From Arenibacter sp. F20364 (GTDB lineage: Bacteria; Bacteroidota; Bacteroidia; Flavobacteriales; Flavobacteriaceae), in assembly GCF_023015905.1 (NCBI RefSeq), contig NZ_JALKBD010000003.1, positions 1 through 64,000 on the forward strand: DNA of 64,000 bases, in the 5' to 3' direction. The translations under genes were made by a program, and so were the position numbers. Below the pieces are notes generated by a model. It saw nothing but the letters and a program-made list of their open reading frames with translations. It ran no database searches and was not told where the DNA came from. Positions 8,523 through 17,845 of the stretch are shown here, piece after piece (position 1 is the first letter of the stretch; every line of letters starts with the position of its first letter).

Positions 8523-8903
8523 TTATCCGCTACGATTGCTCCTGCCCCTATTGGCATTATGTTCCTCATGGTAACTTCGGATATCTTCTTTTTGATACCC
8601 CTTGATCCTCTCGTACTTGGTACGTCTTAGGTCCAAATGGCTATATCTAGGTGGTAAAACCTTGCGCCGTACCCAAACATTCCCTTCCAAATAGATATAA
8701 GTGCGGGCCGAAAGGTCATAGTAAAAACTATAGTTTGGAAAATAGACGTAGCGAACTACCTCTAACCGGTTTGGATAGAACCAAGGCGGGGGCGGTGGGT
8801 TTGTTCCCGCGGTGAAGACCATTGGGCCACAGCTGGTGACGGCCATGAATATTGATAATAAGGGAATTAATACCCTTGCTCTAAACAGTATTTTTGTTTT
8901 CAT
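8523..8903 (-). CDS. Small lipoprotein of unknown function
   Basis: A 126-residue protein with a lipoprotein signal: basic start KTKILFRAR, hydrophobic core VLIPLLSIFMA, lipobox VTSC. The mature part has a Pro run, then RYVYFPNYSFYYDLSARTYIY with WVRRKVLPPRYSHLDL. That Tyr-rich 'tYf Pxyn vYYD ... W P y' pattern is shared by many Bacteroidetes hypothetical lipoproteins. The tail is strongly charged (ending NRGRSNRSG). It is expected in the outer or inner membrane, facing the periplasm. It stands alone on the minus strand ahead of ftsH. Function unknown. Confidence 0.8.
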   Translation of the reverse strand: MKTKILFRARVLIPLLSIFMAVTSCGPMVFTAGTNPPPPPWFYPNRLEVVRYVYFPNYSFYYDLSARTYIYLEGNVWVRRKVLPPRYSHLDLRRTKYERIKGYQKEDIRSYHEEHNANRGRSNRSG

Positions 8904-9198
8904 GTCTATAAGAACTTTGAAAACAAAATAAAGTCATATTTACTAGTCAAGAAATGATCTACATCATGCTGATATTAATTCTAAAAATAAAATTGAATAA
9001 CCTTAAATAGCTAAGGCCCTTATACATTGGGAAGGCATCATAAAGCAATCGTAAATTTAAATAGGATAGGTTCACTATGACCAAAATCATTTCAAGACCT
9101 ATTCACAAGAGATATCTTTGGATTTGGGTATTGATTGTTACCTAAGACGAATATGTTGGGTTTTAGGCAAATGAAACAGTTTATAAGTAATACTGGCA

Positions 9199-11160
9199 AT
9201 GGAGAAACCAAGGAAAAAAAATCCAGACCCCGATTCGTCGGGAGATAATAGTCCAAAATCACCTTTAGGTGGATCTGGATACGTCCTGTTTTATCTTGTG
9301 TTATTGGGCCTGTTCTTGGTAATTACCTTTTTTTCCAATCCAGTGACCAATACCCAGGTTATAACATGGTCGTTTTTTCAAGATACCCTATTGGTCGAGA
9401 AACAGGTTTCTAAAATCCTTGTTGTTAACAAGGAAATCGCTGAAATATATATCAAGAAAAAACAATTGGACGGACAACAACAAGATCCGATTTCCAATCT
9501 TTTCGGAAGTGTTGAATCTCCAAATTATTATATGAATATAGGTACGGTAGATATTTTTGAACATAAATTAGAAAAGGCCCAAGAAGATTTTCCGTCCGCA
9601 GATAAAGTTGAAGTGCAGTATGAGACACGTACCGGCTGGGGAAGCATACTTTCATGGCTACTGCCGTTTGGACTGGTAATTTTGTTCTGGTTGTATATTT
9701 TGAGACGAATGGGAGGTGGAGGCCGTAGCGGAGGTGTTGGGAGTTCCCTATTTAATTTTGGAAAATCCAATGCACGACTTATGGAAAAAGGTAGCACAAG
9801 TTCGGCTACATTTTCGGATATCGCAGGTCTTAAAGAGGCCAAGACCGAAATTATGGAAGTGGTAGATTTTTTAAAGAACCCAGAGACCTATACCCAATTG
9901 GGAGCTAAAATCCCAAAGGGTGTTATGCTGGTGGGGCCTCCGGGAACAGGAAAGACGTTAATGGCCAAGGCTGTGGCAGGTGAAGCCGGAGTACCTTTCT
10001 TCTCGATGTCGGGGTCGGAATTCGTGGAAATGTTTGTAGGGGTCGGTGCCTCGCGTGTCCGAGATCTGTTCAAGAAGGCCAAGGAAAGGGCTCCTAGTAT
10101 AATTTTTATTGATGAAATTGATGCCGTTGGACGTTCCAGGGGGAAAATAAATGCCTTTCAAGCCAATGATGAACGGGAAAGTACACTAAACCAATTGCTC
10201 ACTGAACTGGATGGTTTTGGCCCTAATACAGGGGTAATAGTACTTGCGGCAACCAACCGTCCCGATGTGCTGGACAAGGCTCTCCTTAGGCCGGGAAGGT
10301 TTGATCGCCATATTTATCTGGAACTGCCTACCAAGGAGGAACGTATAGAGATTTTTGGAGTACATCTGCGACCTCTAAAACTTTCCAAAAGTGTTGATGT
10401 TGAGCTCCTAGCGAAATTAAGTCCAGGATTTTCAGGTGCCGACATTGCCAATATCTGTAATGAGGCCGCATTGATTGCTGCCCGTAAAAAAAAGAAGGAA
10501 GTGGAACAATCCGATTTTATGGAAGCCCGTGATCGTATCATTGGAGGTATTGAGCGGAAGAGCAAGATCATCTCGCCCAAGGAAAAGGAGATTGTTGCCT
10601 ATCATGAAGCTGGCCACGCCGTAGTAAGCTGGTATCTAAAAAATGTAGACGCCTTGGTAAAGGTTTCCATTATTCCAAGGGGGAAATCTTTGGGAGCAGC
10701 CTGGTATTTGCCCCAAGAACGGCAAATTGTGACCAAAGCCCAATTTTTGGATCAGATATGTGCCTCTCTTGGAGGGCGGGCCGCGGAACAAATAATTTTT
10801 GACGAAGTCTCCTCTGGTGCGCTTGACGATTTGGAAAAAGTAACCAAACAGGCCTATACTATGGTCGCCTATTACGGATTGGATGAAGAAATAGGTCCTA
10901 TCAGCTTCTATGATTCCACTGGGCAGAACGAGCGTATGTTTGGCAAACCATACAGTGAGAATATGGCCCAAAAAATAGATGTGGAAGTACAGGATCTGAT
11001 AATGACAGCCTACGAGAGAACAATAGAGCTGCTGAACAACCATAAATCGGAATTGGAAAAATTGGCCCAGCTTCTATTGAAACAGGAGGTTGTGGACAAG
11101 AAAGACCTTGAAAGTATTCTTGGCAAACGGGACATGGAAAAATTGTTGAAAGACAATTAG
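9199..11160 (+). CDS. ftsH: ATP-dependent zinc metalloprotease FtsH
   Basis: A 653-residue membrane AAA+ protease, full length. Transmembrane segments lie near 28-46 and 150-168, with a periplasmic domain between. Walker A is GPPGTGKT (246-253), Walker [13 protein letters not shown], and the second region of homology ends [14 protein letters not shown]. The zinc site is HEAGH (about 469-473) with an Asp further on in [10 protein letters not shown]. It degrades misfolded and short-lived membrane and cytoplasmic proteins. The charged, Pro/Ser-rich N-terminus ([11 protein letters not shown]) precedes the first membrane span. Neighbouring BON proteins and RtcB suggest a stress-island copy, possibly not the only ftsH of the genome. 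It ends with TAG, so TAG is a normal stop here. Confidence 0.96.
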   Translation: MEKPRKKNPDPDSSGDNSPKSPLGGSGYVLFYLVLLGLFLVITFFSNPVTNTQVITWSFFQDTLLVEKQVSKILVVNKEIAEIYIKKKQLDGQQQDPISNLFGSVESPNYYMNIGTVDIFEHKLEKAQEDFPSADKVEVQYETRTGWGSILSWLLPFGLVILFWLYILRRMGGGGRSGGVGSSLFNFGKSNARLMEKGSTSSATFSDIAGLKEAKTEIMEVVDFLKNPETYTQLGAKIPKGVMLVGPPGTGKTLMAKAVAGEAGVPFFSMSGSEFVEMFVGVGASRVRDLFKKAKERAPSIIFIDEIDAVGRSRGKINAFQANDERESTLNQLLTELDGFGPNTGVIVLAATNRPDVLDKALLRPGRFDRHIYLELPTKEERIEIFGVHLRPLKLSKSVDVELLAKLSPGFSGADIANICNEAALIAARKKKKEVEQSDFMEARDRIIGGIERKSKIISPKEKEIVAYHEAGHAVVSWYLKNVDALVKVSIIPRGKSLGAAWYLPQERQIVTKAQFLDQICASLGGRAAEQIIFDEVSSGALDDLEKVTKQAYTMVAYYGLDEEIGPISFYDSTGQNERMFGKPYSENMAQKIDVEVQDLIMTAYERTIELLNNHKSELEKLAQLLLKQEVVDKKDLESILGKRDMEKLLKDN

Positions 11161-11588
11161 GCACTCCGCCCATAAACTTGTTTCCAACGAACTAAAACAG
11201 GGGCACTTGTTGTTCCAAATCACTATTATTTTGAACTGTTAAATTAAACATTCAATATTGGCCGGATATTTTTTCCAACATCTATTTTAAAAAAGTAGTC
11301 TTTTCTTGAATTTTTCTGTTAATGACATATTTGGTTTCTCAGAACAATACTTTTCAGGAGTTGAAAATTTCTATGGAAATCATTACCCTGATGCACCCTT
11401 TTAGTTTTCTGGTTTAATACTCTGTCCTTGGTTGGGTTCCTTAAAAGAGACCAGGATTTATTCTTGGGGTTAATGCCATTTATTTTTGTTAAAATTATAG
11501 GACGCTGATCCACATCATTTTAGAAAGCAATTCCCATAGATATCTTTGGCAAATCATAATTAATTGGTTAACTAAAAAAGAAAATATC
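11161..11588. other. Intergenic, no feature recognised
   Basis: 428 bases between ftsH and the first BON gene. A 64-codon minus-strand open frame at 11319-11513 has no recognisable features and is probably chance. No terminator-like hairpin was seen after ftsH. Confidence 0.4.
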
Positions 11589-12281
11589 ATGAAAACAGAT
11601 GCAGAAATTAAGGACAATGTCTTGGATGAATTGGCGTGGCAACCTGATATAGATGAGACCGAGATTGGTGTTATCGTTGAAAATGGAGTGGTAACACTAA
11701 ATGGAGTTGTTGACAGTCACTCAAAAAAATTGGCTGCTGAAAAAGCGGTAAAGGGCGTGTTTGGGGTAAAGGCCCTGGCAAGCGATATAGAGGTGAAGTT
11801 TGGTGATGACTACAAAAAAACGGATAAAGAGATTGCCAAGGCCATTGTAAATGCCTTTGAATGGAACGATTCGGTACCTGAAAATGACATTAAGGTGAAG
11901 GTAGAGAACGGATGGGTTTATTTATCCGGGGAAGTTAAGTGGGAGCACGAGAAAAATGCTGCTAAAAAGGCAATACAGAATTTGATCGGGATAGTCAGGG
12001 TGATTAACAGTATTGTAGTTAAGCAGGATGAAAAGCCTACCAAAATAGAGGAGATCAAGCCTTTTGAAGTAAGCGAAAAAATTAAAAAAGCGTTCGAGCG
12101 ATCTGCGGAAATTGATGCCAAAAAAATTACCGTTTTAACAGAAGGCCATACGGTTACGCTCCAGGGCAAGGTGCATTCCATTAAGGAAAAGGAAGATGCA
12201 GAAGCCGCAGCTTATAAGGCACCAGGGGTATATGAGGTGAAAAACGACCTTAAGGTTCAGTATTACACTGAATATGCCTAA
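11589..12281 (+). CDS. Triple BON-domain protein
   Basis: A 230-residue protein made of three BON domains (about 1-72, 78-146 and 155-228). Each shows the 'V.V.dG.VtL.G.V....K..A...a..v.GV..V.n.i.v' pattern: VIVENGVVTLNGVVDS, VKVENGWVYLSGEVKW, VLTEGHTVTLQGKVHS. BON domains bind membrane phospholipids or act in osmotic and envelope stress (OsmY type). No signal peptide is visible, which is unlike periplasmic OsmY. It is paralogous along its whole length to the 12799 gene. A strong terminator follows, so it is transcribed alone. Confidence 0.92.
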   Translation: MKTDAEIKDNVLDELAWQPDIDETEIGVIVENGVVTLNGVVDSHSKKLAAEKAVKGVFGVKALASDIEVKFGDDYKKTDKEIAKAIVNAFEWNDSVPENDIKVKVENGWVYLSGEVKWEHEKNAAKKAIQNLIGIVRVINSIVVKQDEKPTKIEEIKPFEVSEKIKKAFERSAEIDAKKITVLTEGHTVTLQGKVHSIKEKEDAEAAAYKAPGVYEVKNDLKVQYYTEYA

Positions 12282-12331
12282 ATTTTAAATTGCAATTCCT
12301 TGGTTTTACTGCCCATACCATATTGGAATTG

Positions 12332-12366
12332 AAAAACCCTGATTCTTTGGTTAGATCAGGGTTTTT
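12332..12366 (+). terminator. Rho-independent terminator of the first BON gene
   Basis: A 12-bp perfect stem (AAAAACCCTGAT / ATCAGGGTTTTT), 11-nt loop, ending in a T run, 50 bp after the stop. Confidence 0.9.
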
Positions 12367-12386
12367 ATTCGTCGAAACTTTTATGG

Positions 12387-12458
12387 TTCATCCGTGTATT
12401 TAACGAACCTGAAGTTTCTTTGCATTTCAAACCCTCGGTTCCGTTTAGGGTATGGTCA
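12387..12458. repeat. Dispersed repeat, copy 1
   Basis: About 72 bp alignable with 43705-43774: both share TTCAT, a GAA-C-T stretch, CTTTGC, then ACCCT...AGGGTA-GGTCA, the ACCCT/AGGGT pair forming a short hairpin. The surrounding 12282-12798 spacer holds only this repeat and the terminator. Confidence 0.6.
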
Positions 12459-12798
12459 ATTAGGTTAAAATTAGATCCCACTTAGTGCTGGAAATACTTA
12501 TAAAGAATGGCTTCCCGATAAGTTTCCGGCCTATTTTCAATTTAGCCATATATCAAGTTGTTTTCACATTGCCATGTAGGGTATTTAAAAAGAAGGCCGG
12601 ACTAACCTTGACTCCATATAATCCAGCACACAATTCCTGTTAGTAAGTCTTCGATCCTATTTTGACGATTATAGAAGGGAACATAAAAGGAGCGATGTTA
12701 AAAAAGTTTAATACTGATGTATGTCATTTTGGAAAGTTAATTGACAACCTACTTTTAAGTAAGAAAGCCTAATTATTTACGAATTAAAATAAGCGACA

Positions 12799-13470
12799 AT
12801 GAAAACAGACACAGAAATTAAAGAGGATGTATTGGACGAACTAGCTTGGCATCCTGATATAGATGAGACCGAAATAGGGGTCATTGTTGAAGATGGTATA
12901 GTAACCTTAACTGGTTTTGTTGATGAATATCCAAAAAAAATGGCAGCTGAAAAAGCAGCGAAAGAGGTGGCGGGTGTAAAAGCAGTAGCAAGTGATATTG
13001 AAGTCAAGTATGGCAATGAATACAAAAAAACTGATAAGGAAATCGCCAAAGCAGCCGTGAATGCCTTGGAGTGGAATGCCACAGTACCCCAAGAAAAAAT
13101 ATTGGTAAAAGTAGATAATGGCTTTGTTTTTCTATCCGGGGAGGTTACTTGGGGGTATCAGAAAGATGCCGCAAAGCGAACTATAGAAAACTTATTGGGA
13201 GTTAAGGGAGTCTTCAACAATATTGAAATTGTTCCAATAGTGGAACCTGGTAAGGTCACTGAAAAAATTCTTAAAGCCTTTGAACGATCAGCAGATATAG
13301 ATGCGGAAAATGTAACCGTAATTGTGCATGGATCGGAGGTTACCCTTACGGGTACCGTAAGTTCTATAAAACAAAAAGAGGATGCCACCAACGCCGCGTT
13401 TCATGCCCCTGGAGTAAGCAAGGTAAAAAACCAGATAAAGGTGCAATACAATCCTACCCATGCATTTTGA
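12799..13470 (+). CDS. Triple BON-domain protein, paralogue
   Basis: A 223-residue protein, three BON domains in the same order as the 11589 gene and starting with the same MKTD.EIK pattern and VLDELAW.PDIDETEIGV. Repeated motifs: VIVEDGIVTLTGFVDE, VKVDNGFVFLSGEVTW, VIVHGSEVTLTGTVSS. Like its paralogue it lacks a signal peptide. The pair arose by local duplication; divergence is moderate and spread evenly, so both copies appear to be under selection. Expected role is envelope or general stress. The 517-bp spacer before it suggests its own promoter. Confidence 0.92.
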   Translation: MKTDTEIKEDVLDELAWHPDIDETEIGVIVEDGIVTLTGFVDEYPKKMAAEKAAKEVAGVKAVASDIEVKYGNEYKKTDKEIAKAAVNALEWNATVPQEKILVKVDNGFVFLSGEVTWGYQKDAAKRTIENLLGVKGVFNNIEIVPIVEPGKVTEKILKAFERSADIDAENVTVIVHGSEVTLTGTVSSIKQKEDATNAAFHAPGVSKVKNQIKVQYNPTHAF

Positions 13471-13508
13471 TCGAATCATGCAGCTGAGAAATTTTTCTTT
13501 GGTCGTAG

Positions 13509-14252
13509 GTTGATTTAGGGTATTTTAAGTACTATAATCTCTACAATGGACAATTCATTAGCAATGAAAGAATAGACGTTCAGTTAGCAGAAAAGGACGC
13601 TATATAGCTTGTAGGTTAGAGTATAATAGTTAATGCCGCGGTGGGTGGTGATGAGGTGCCGGCAGGCGACAAGATTTTGGTACAGGAAACCATTCGCCAA
13701 GACCTTATAATGGCTGGACGAGAGATTACTGTAAAGGAATATTTAGTAGATGATATTCCCGCCGCCAAGAGCAAGATGACCAATGTATTTTTTATCATTC
13801 ATAGCCTCTCGAGCTTATTGATACTGTTGCTGATGAATCGGGCTTTCGGTAAGTTGTCCCTATAGGTTTCAAAGAAATTGGACCAGAATTTATGGTTAGT
13901 TACAGGCTATGGATTGATATATCTTTTTGGGATGACAATTATCCTTGTTATTGCCTTTTAGCTGATGATTGGTATCCCCATAGGCTGGTTCCTGTTATTG
14001 GTCTATGTGTTCGGTATTCTGTTAGGACATTTGGTGGCATCGCAATTGATAACACATTACTGGGATAAAAAAAAGGAATGGAAATTCTGGCAGATCGTTT
14101 TTATTGCGTTGGGAACAGTGGTTCTAATTCGCTTGGCGACCCTAATTCCATTTTTGGGAACTTTGGTCCCCTTGTGGATAATTGTCTTTGATTATGGCGC
14201 ATTTCTATTGGTATTTTTAAAAAGGAAAAAGGAACATAAAACAATAATATGA
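13509..14252 (+). pseudogene. Degenerate bactofilin-like repeat protein with C-terminal membrane domain
   Basis: One continuous frame carries coding-like sequence broken by in-frame TAG codons at 13605, 13617, 13863 and 13959; another TAG lies at 13506. The first half (VNAAVGGDEVPAGDKILVQE, DLIMAGREITVKEYLVDDI) matches the 'GGD..AAGG.I.V...I..DL..AGG.VTV.G.V.DDIRAAGG' beta-helix repeats of bactofilin-like surface proteins, with several Gly lost. It then jumps (AAKSKMTNVFF) into a hydrophobic region: one span, then MIGIPIGWFLLLVYVFGILL, then FWQIVFIALGTVVLIRLATL. The middle repeats appear deleted. The last 95 codons (13965-14252) remain open but are only the membrane tail. Confidence 0.8.
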
Positions 14253-14923
14253 TGTATGTAAAAAAAAATGATAGATCGATTGACATACCACTTAAAAATG
14301 TGGTTTTAAAGGGAGATTTATCGGTGCCGCCCAATGCAACGGCCTTGGTATTGTTTTCCCACGGAAGTGGCAGTAGCCGTTTTAGTCCCAGGAATATGTA
14401 CGTGGTAAATACGCTTAAGGAGGAAGGTCTGGGTACCCTATTGTTCGATCTCCTTACCTTAAAGGAAGACCTAGTGTACCAAACACGCTTTAATATAGAT
14501 TTGTTAACACAAAGGTTGGTCGCAGTTACCAAATGGGTTAAGCGGCAACAACTTACTAAAGATATGGCGTTGGGCTATTTTGGGGCAAGTACTGGTGCGG
14601 CCGCTGCAATAAGGGCCGCGGCTCATTTTGGGAGTGATATTATGGCGGTAGTTTCCAGGGGAGGAAGACCGGACTTGGCCTATTCAGCACTGATGCGGTT
14701 AAAGGCCCCTACTCTACTAATTGTAGGTGGATGGGATCAGGAAGTGTTGGAACTTAACCAGAAGGCCTATGAAAAATTAAACTGTAAAAAGAAATTGGAG
14801 ATTATTCCCCAAGCCTCCCATCTTTTTGGGGAAAAGGGTAAATTGGAGGACGTTGCGCGCTCATCCGCGAATTGGTTCAATAAATGGTTGGTGGTCAAAA
14901 AAGAAAAAAATGTTCAAGAATAG
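14249..14923 (+). CDS. Dienelactone hydrolase-like alpha/beta hydrolase
   Basis: A 224-residue alpha/beta hydrolase. Features: FSHGSGSSRFSPRN (oxyanion loop), nucleophile elbow GYFGASTGAAAA (Ser about 114), acid in GGWDQEVL and His in QASHLFGE. This form is typical of hydrolases found fused or next to a phosphoribosyltransferase in stress clusters, and here a decayed phosphoribosyltransferase gene overlaps its 3' end. It overlaps the end of the preceding pseudogene by 4 bp (ATGA), so it was once translationally coupled to it. The catalytic residues are intact, so it may still work, although both neighbours are dead. Substrate unknown. Confidence 0.85.
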   Translation: MMYVKKNDRSIDIPLKNVVLKGDLSVPPNATALVLFSHGSGSSRFSPRNMYVVNTLKEEGLGTLLFDLLTLKEDLVYQTRFNIDLLTQRLVAVTKWVKRQQLTKDMALGYFGASTGAAAAIRAAAHFGSDIMAVVSRGGRPDLAYSALMRLKAPTLLIVGGWDQEVLELNQKAYEKLNCKKKLEIIPQASHLFGEKGKLEDVARSSANWFNKWLVVKKEKNVQE

Positions 14924-15355
14924 AACCGAGGCGGGTTTACAATTGGCTGAAAAATTATTGGACAATTATGACAGGGACCGGGTGTTGATTTTTGCCATAC
15001 CCCGTGGCGGATTATCCTTGGGCACCATAATGGCAAAATCTTAGAATGCGCCATGGGAAGTGGCCCTGTCCAACAAAATTGGACATCCGAACCACAAGGG
15101 ATATATAATGGGTGCAGTAAGTTTGGATGGGGCTGTTCTAATTAAGGTGGTGGGGGTTTCTAAAGAATATTTGGAGCAATAAAAAATCGTATTCGTGAAA
15201 AACTCAATAAAAGTTATGGGCAGTATTCCAAGGATCGCTCGCCTATAGGGTCAAGGGAGAAGGGCGAGTTTTACGAAGAATTTGAACAAGTTTCCGATGA
15301 AATGGCCATTGGATTATTGGAAGAAGTCCGAGAGCAAAAAAGGTCTATCCCTTGA
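14910..15355 (+). pseudogene. Decayed phosphoribosyltransferase
   Basis: It starts ATG at 14910 (MFKNRTEAGLQLAEKLLDNY, then VLIFAIPRGGLSLG), the N-terminus of the phosphoribosyltransferases usually paired with these hydrolases. In-frame TAG at 15042 interrupts it. The same frame continues (APWEVALSNKIGHPNHKGY, GAVSLDG, VGVSKEYLEQ) to a TAA, after which a shifted frame reads RIREKLNKSYGQYSKDRSP and then GEFYEEFEQVSDEMAIGLLE to a stop at 15355. The PRPP-binding motif region is missing. So there is a nonsense codon, a frameshift and an internal deletion. It overlaps the end of the convergent rtcB by 11 bp. Confidence 0.85.
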
Positions 15356-16793
15356 CTACTGCCATTGGTCTCAGTTTAGCCACCTTTTTGGCAATCCCGG
15401 AATCCTGAATGGTCTCCACCACTTCATTAACATCCTTATAGGCAATGGGAGCCTCTTCGGCTATACCCTTAAAGGAACCAGCCTGTACATATATGCCCAT
15501 TTCCCTCAGTTTTTCTTTGAGTACCGGGGCATTCACTTGTTTTTTTGCAGCAGTTCTAGACAATTTTCTTCCGGCTCCATGACAACAGGATCCAAAGGAA
15601 ATTTCTTCGCTTCTATTGGTACCGGCCAAGATATAGGAGCAGGTACCCATACTGCCAGGGATTATGACGGGTTGTCCAATGGATAAATACTCCTTGGGGA
15701 GGTCTTCAAACCCTGGTCCAAAGGCACGGGTAGCTCCTTTTCGGTGAACCAAAACCTTCAATTTTTCACCATCGACCTTATGTGTTTCAATTTTGGCAAT
15801 ATTGTGGGCCACGTCGTACATTAGTTTTAGCGGGGCTACATCGGCACCGAAAACATTTTTCCATGCCTTTCTCACCTCCCATGAGATAATCTCCCTGTTG
15901 CACCATGCAAAATTGGCCGCTGCACACATGGCTTTAAAATAATTCTCCCCTTCTTGGGAATTAAACGGCACACAGGCCAGTTCCCTGTCGGGCACCTTAA
16001 TACCGTAATTGGGCATTGCGGCCATTATCCCACGAATATAATCTGTGGCCACTTGGTGCCCTAGTCCTCTGGAACCGGTGTGTATTAGTACCACAACCTG
16101 CCCTTTTGAAAGTCCATAAGCCTCGGCAGCTATGGGGTCGTAAATCTCCTCTACATAATCTACCTCTACAAAATGGTTCCCGGATCCAATGGTCCCCAAC
16201 TGATCCGTGCCCCTTTTTTTAGCCATTTGCGAAACCATAGCAGGATCCGCATTATCCAACCTGCCATTACTTTCCATATAATTCAATTCCTTCTTATCCG
16301 CATAACCATTATCCACAGCCCATTCCGCGCCCTTGGTCAACACTTCGTCCATTTCTTTGGGATTAAGGTTTATTTGTCCGCCTTTACCCATCCCAGAAGG
16401 GATTTGTGCATACATTTCTTTGGATAATTCTTCCAATTTAGAATTTATTTCCTCTGCATTTTGTTGCGAAGTAAGTAGACGAACGCCACAATTTATATCA
16501 TATCCGATGCCTCCTGGTGAAATGGCCCCATCGGGATATAATGTAGCTGCCACGCCACCAATGGGAAAGCCGTAACCCTCGTGTACATCGGGCATTACAA
16601 GTGAGGCACCTATTATACCGGGCAAGGAAGCCACATTGACCAATTGTACCAGTGATCTATCCACCATAATGGCATCTAATAAGGTCTCTGATGCAATAAC
16701 CCTAGCAGGCACGCGCATTTGAGGCCTAAAGGTTTGAGGTATCTCCCATAGAAAATCCTCCTTCTTAATAATATCATGTTTGTTTATTTTCAT
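15345..16793 (-). CDS. rtcB: RNA-splicing ligase RtcB
   Basis: A 482-residue RtcB, full length. It joins 2',3'-cyclic-phosphate or 3'-phosphate RNA ends to 5'-OH ends using GTP and Mn2+. Conserved blocks: VMPDVHEGYGFPIGG, YDINCGVRLL with the metal-binding Cys, GTIGSGNHFVEV, HTGSRGLGHQV, and PGSMGTCSYIL near the GMP-accepting His region ending SFGSCCHGAGR. It lies 3 bp downstream of the archease gene in one operon with a methyltransferase. In bacteria RtcB acts in RNA repair after stress or toxin cleavage. Residues are intact. Confidence 0.97.
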   Translation of the reverse strand: MKINKHDIIKKEDFLWEIPQTFRPQMRVPARVIASETLLDAIMVDRSLVQLVNVASLPGIIGASLVMPDVHEGYGFPIGGVAATLYPDGAISPGGIGYDINCGVRLLTSQQNAEEINSKLEELSKEMYAQIPSGMGKGGQINLNPKEMDEVLTKGAEWAVDNGYADKKELNYMESNGRLDNADPAMVSQMAKKRGTDQLGTIGSGNHFVEVDYVEEIYDPIAAEAYGLSKGQVVVLIHTGSRGLGHQVATDYIRGIMAAMPNYGIKVPDRELACVPFNSQEGENYFKAMCAAANFAWCNREIISWEVRKAWKNVFGADVAPLKLMYDVAHNIAKIETHKVDGEKLKVLVHRKGATRAFGPGFEDLPKEYLSIGQPVIIPGSMGTCSYILAGTNRSEEISFGSCCHGAGRKLSRTAAKKQVNAPVLKEKLREMGIYVQAGSFKGIAEEAPIAYKDVNEVVETIQDSGIAKKVAKLRPMAVVKG

Positions 16794-16796
16794 GTT

Positions 16797-17210
16797 TTAT
16801 ATATCAAAAATTATGAAAGTTTCCCATGTATTTCGTCTGGTTTTAACTACTTCGGCCTCGTGATAGGTAACGGCTTTTATTTCTTCGTCAAAACCTATTG
16901 TTTTTTTTCCATAAATATCCGCAATGATATTCGTGGCCGTAAGTTTTATAAAGATCACTTTGCAATAAATCGACTTTTCCAAATAGGAGTAAGACAGCAC
17001 TTCGGATAAGAAATCGATCAAAAGACAGGTCTGATCTGTGGCTTTTAGTACAATATTGGATTTTATTTCAAAAGAGTCCTCCGTATCACATATATCCTCT
17101 TTTAATATGTTGGCCATACCCAATACCCCGGCCACCATAATTTCCTTAAAACTACTGCCTTCCACTTTCATACGAATGTCGGCAGTATGGGGAAAATATT
17201 GGAACTTCAC
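16797..17210 (-). CDS. Archease, RtcB-activating protein
   Basis: A 137-residue archease. Typical features: N-terminal PHTADIRMKVEG with the metal-binding Asp, LIDFLSEVLSYSY in the middle, IKAVTYHEAEV, and a C-terminal FIIFDI ending with the conserved Asp. Archease promotes RtcB guanylylation and multiple turnover. Its position directly before rtcB with a 3-bp gap fits this. It overlaps the upstream methyltransferase by 4 bp, indicating translational coupling. Length and residues are normal. Confidence 0.95.
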   Translation of the reverse strand: MKFQYFPHTADIRMKVEGSSFKEIMVAGVLGMANILKEDICDTEDSFEIKSNIVLKATDQTCLLIDFLSEVLSYSYLEKSIYCKVIFIKLTATNIIADIYGKKTIGFDEEIKAVTYHEAEVVKTRRNTWETFIIFDI

Positions 17211-17845
17211 TTTTTGGTTGCCTTGACCACAACAAATGAACCTTCGCCAAAACCTGGTTTGGGTATTTGAACCTTGTTTATGGTATCCAAATCACCGAAA
17301 AGGGTCTGATTGTATTCTATATTGTTAAATCCAGTCTGGTTTAACAGTTTTGAGATATGATCAACCGAATAAAAATGGGCATCCTTATAAAAATGGCTTC
17401 GGTTCCTTTTCAGTTCGTATTCCTTGGCTACCGATCGCTCTTTATCCAAAAAGCCGATAATTACTGCACCATTGGGTTTTAGAACCCTGTGTGCCTCGCG
17501 AAAGGCTCTTTTCGGATCTTTTAAAAAACATATAGTAACGAACAGGACAAAATCGAAAGTCATATCCCCATAAGGTAATCGCTCGGCGGTACCATCCATA
17601 ATCTCGATTCCTCTTTTTATAGCCAATTTAGCCATTTCCTTGGAAGGCTCAATACCTTCCTTAATGCCCAAGGGTTCCGCAAACCTTCCAGTACCAATAC
17701 CTATTTCTATACCATGAAGATTTTGGGGTAATTTTTGAAATTGTTCCTTCAATGCCAAAATTTCGGATTCATATACTTCCGGATAGTCTTTATACCATTG
17801 CTCATATTCCGATACGTAGGTATCAAATGCTTCTATTGTTCCCAT
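17207..17845 (-). CDS. Class I SAM-dependent methyltransferase
   Basis: A 212-residue Methyltransf_11-type enzyme. Motif I is GIEIGIGTGRFAEPLG, the acidic residue is in GIEPSKEM, then MDGTAERLPYGDMTFDFVLF (motifs II-III) and RVLKPNGAVIIGF. Substrate is unknown. It is the first gene of an operon with archease and rtcB, with 4-bp overlap, which suggests a link to RNA repair or modification, though small-molecule methylation is equally typical of the fold. The start is the ATG of MGTIEAFDTYV. Confidence 0.85.
   Translation of the reverse strand: MGTIEAFDTYVSEYEQWYKDYPEVYESEILALKEQFQKLPQNLHGIEIGIGTGRFAEPLGIKEGIEPSKEMAKLAIKRGIEIMDGTAERLPYGDMTFDFVLFVTICFLKDPKRAFREAHRVLKPNGAVIIGFLDKERSVAKEYELKRNRSHFYKDAHFYSVDHISKLLNQTGFNNIEYNQTLFGDLDTINKVQIPKPGFGEGSFVVVKATKK

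Noticed and set aside
13509-14252. Amber (TAG) recoding as an explanation for the four in-frame TAG codons
   Set aside because: TAG ends normal genes here such as ftsH, and the frame has also lost conserved glycines and repeats, so decay explains it better.
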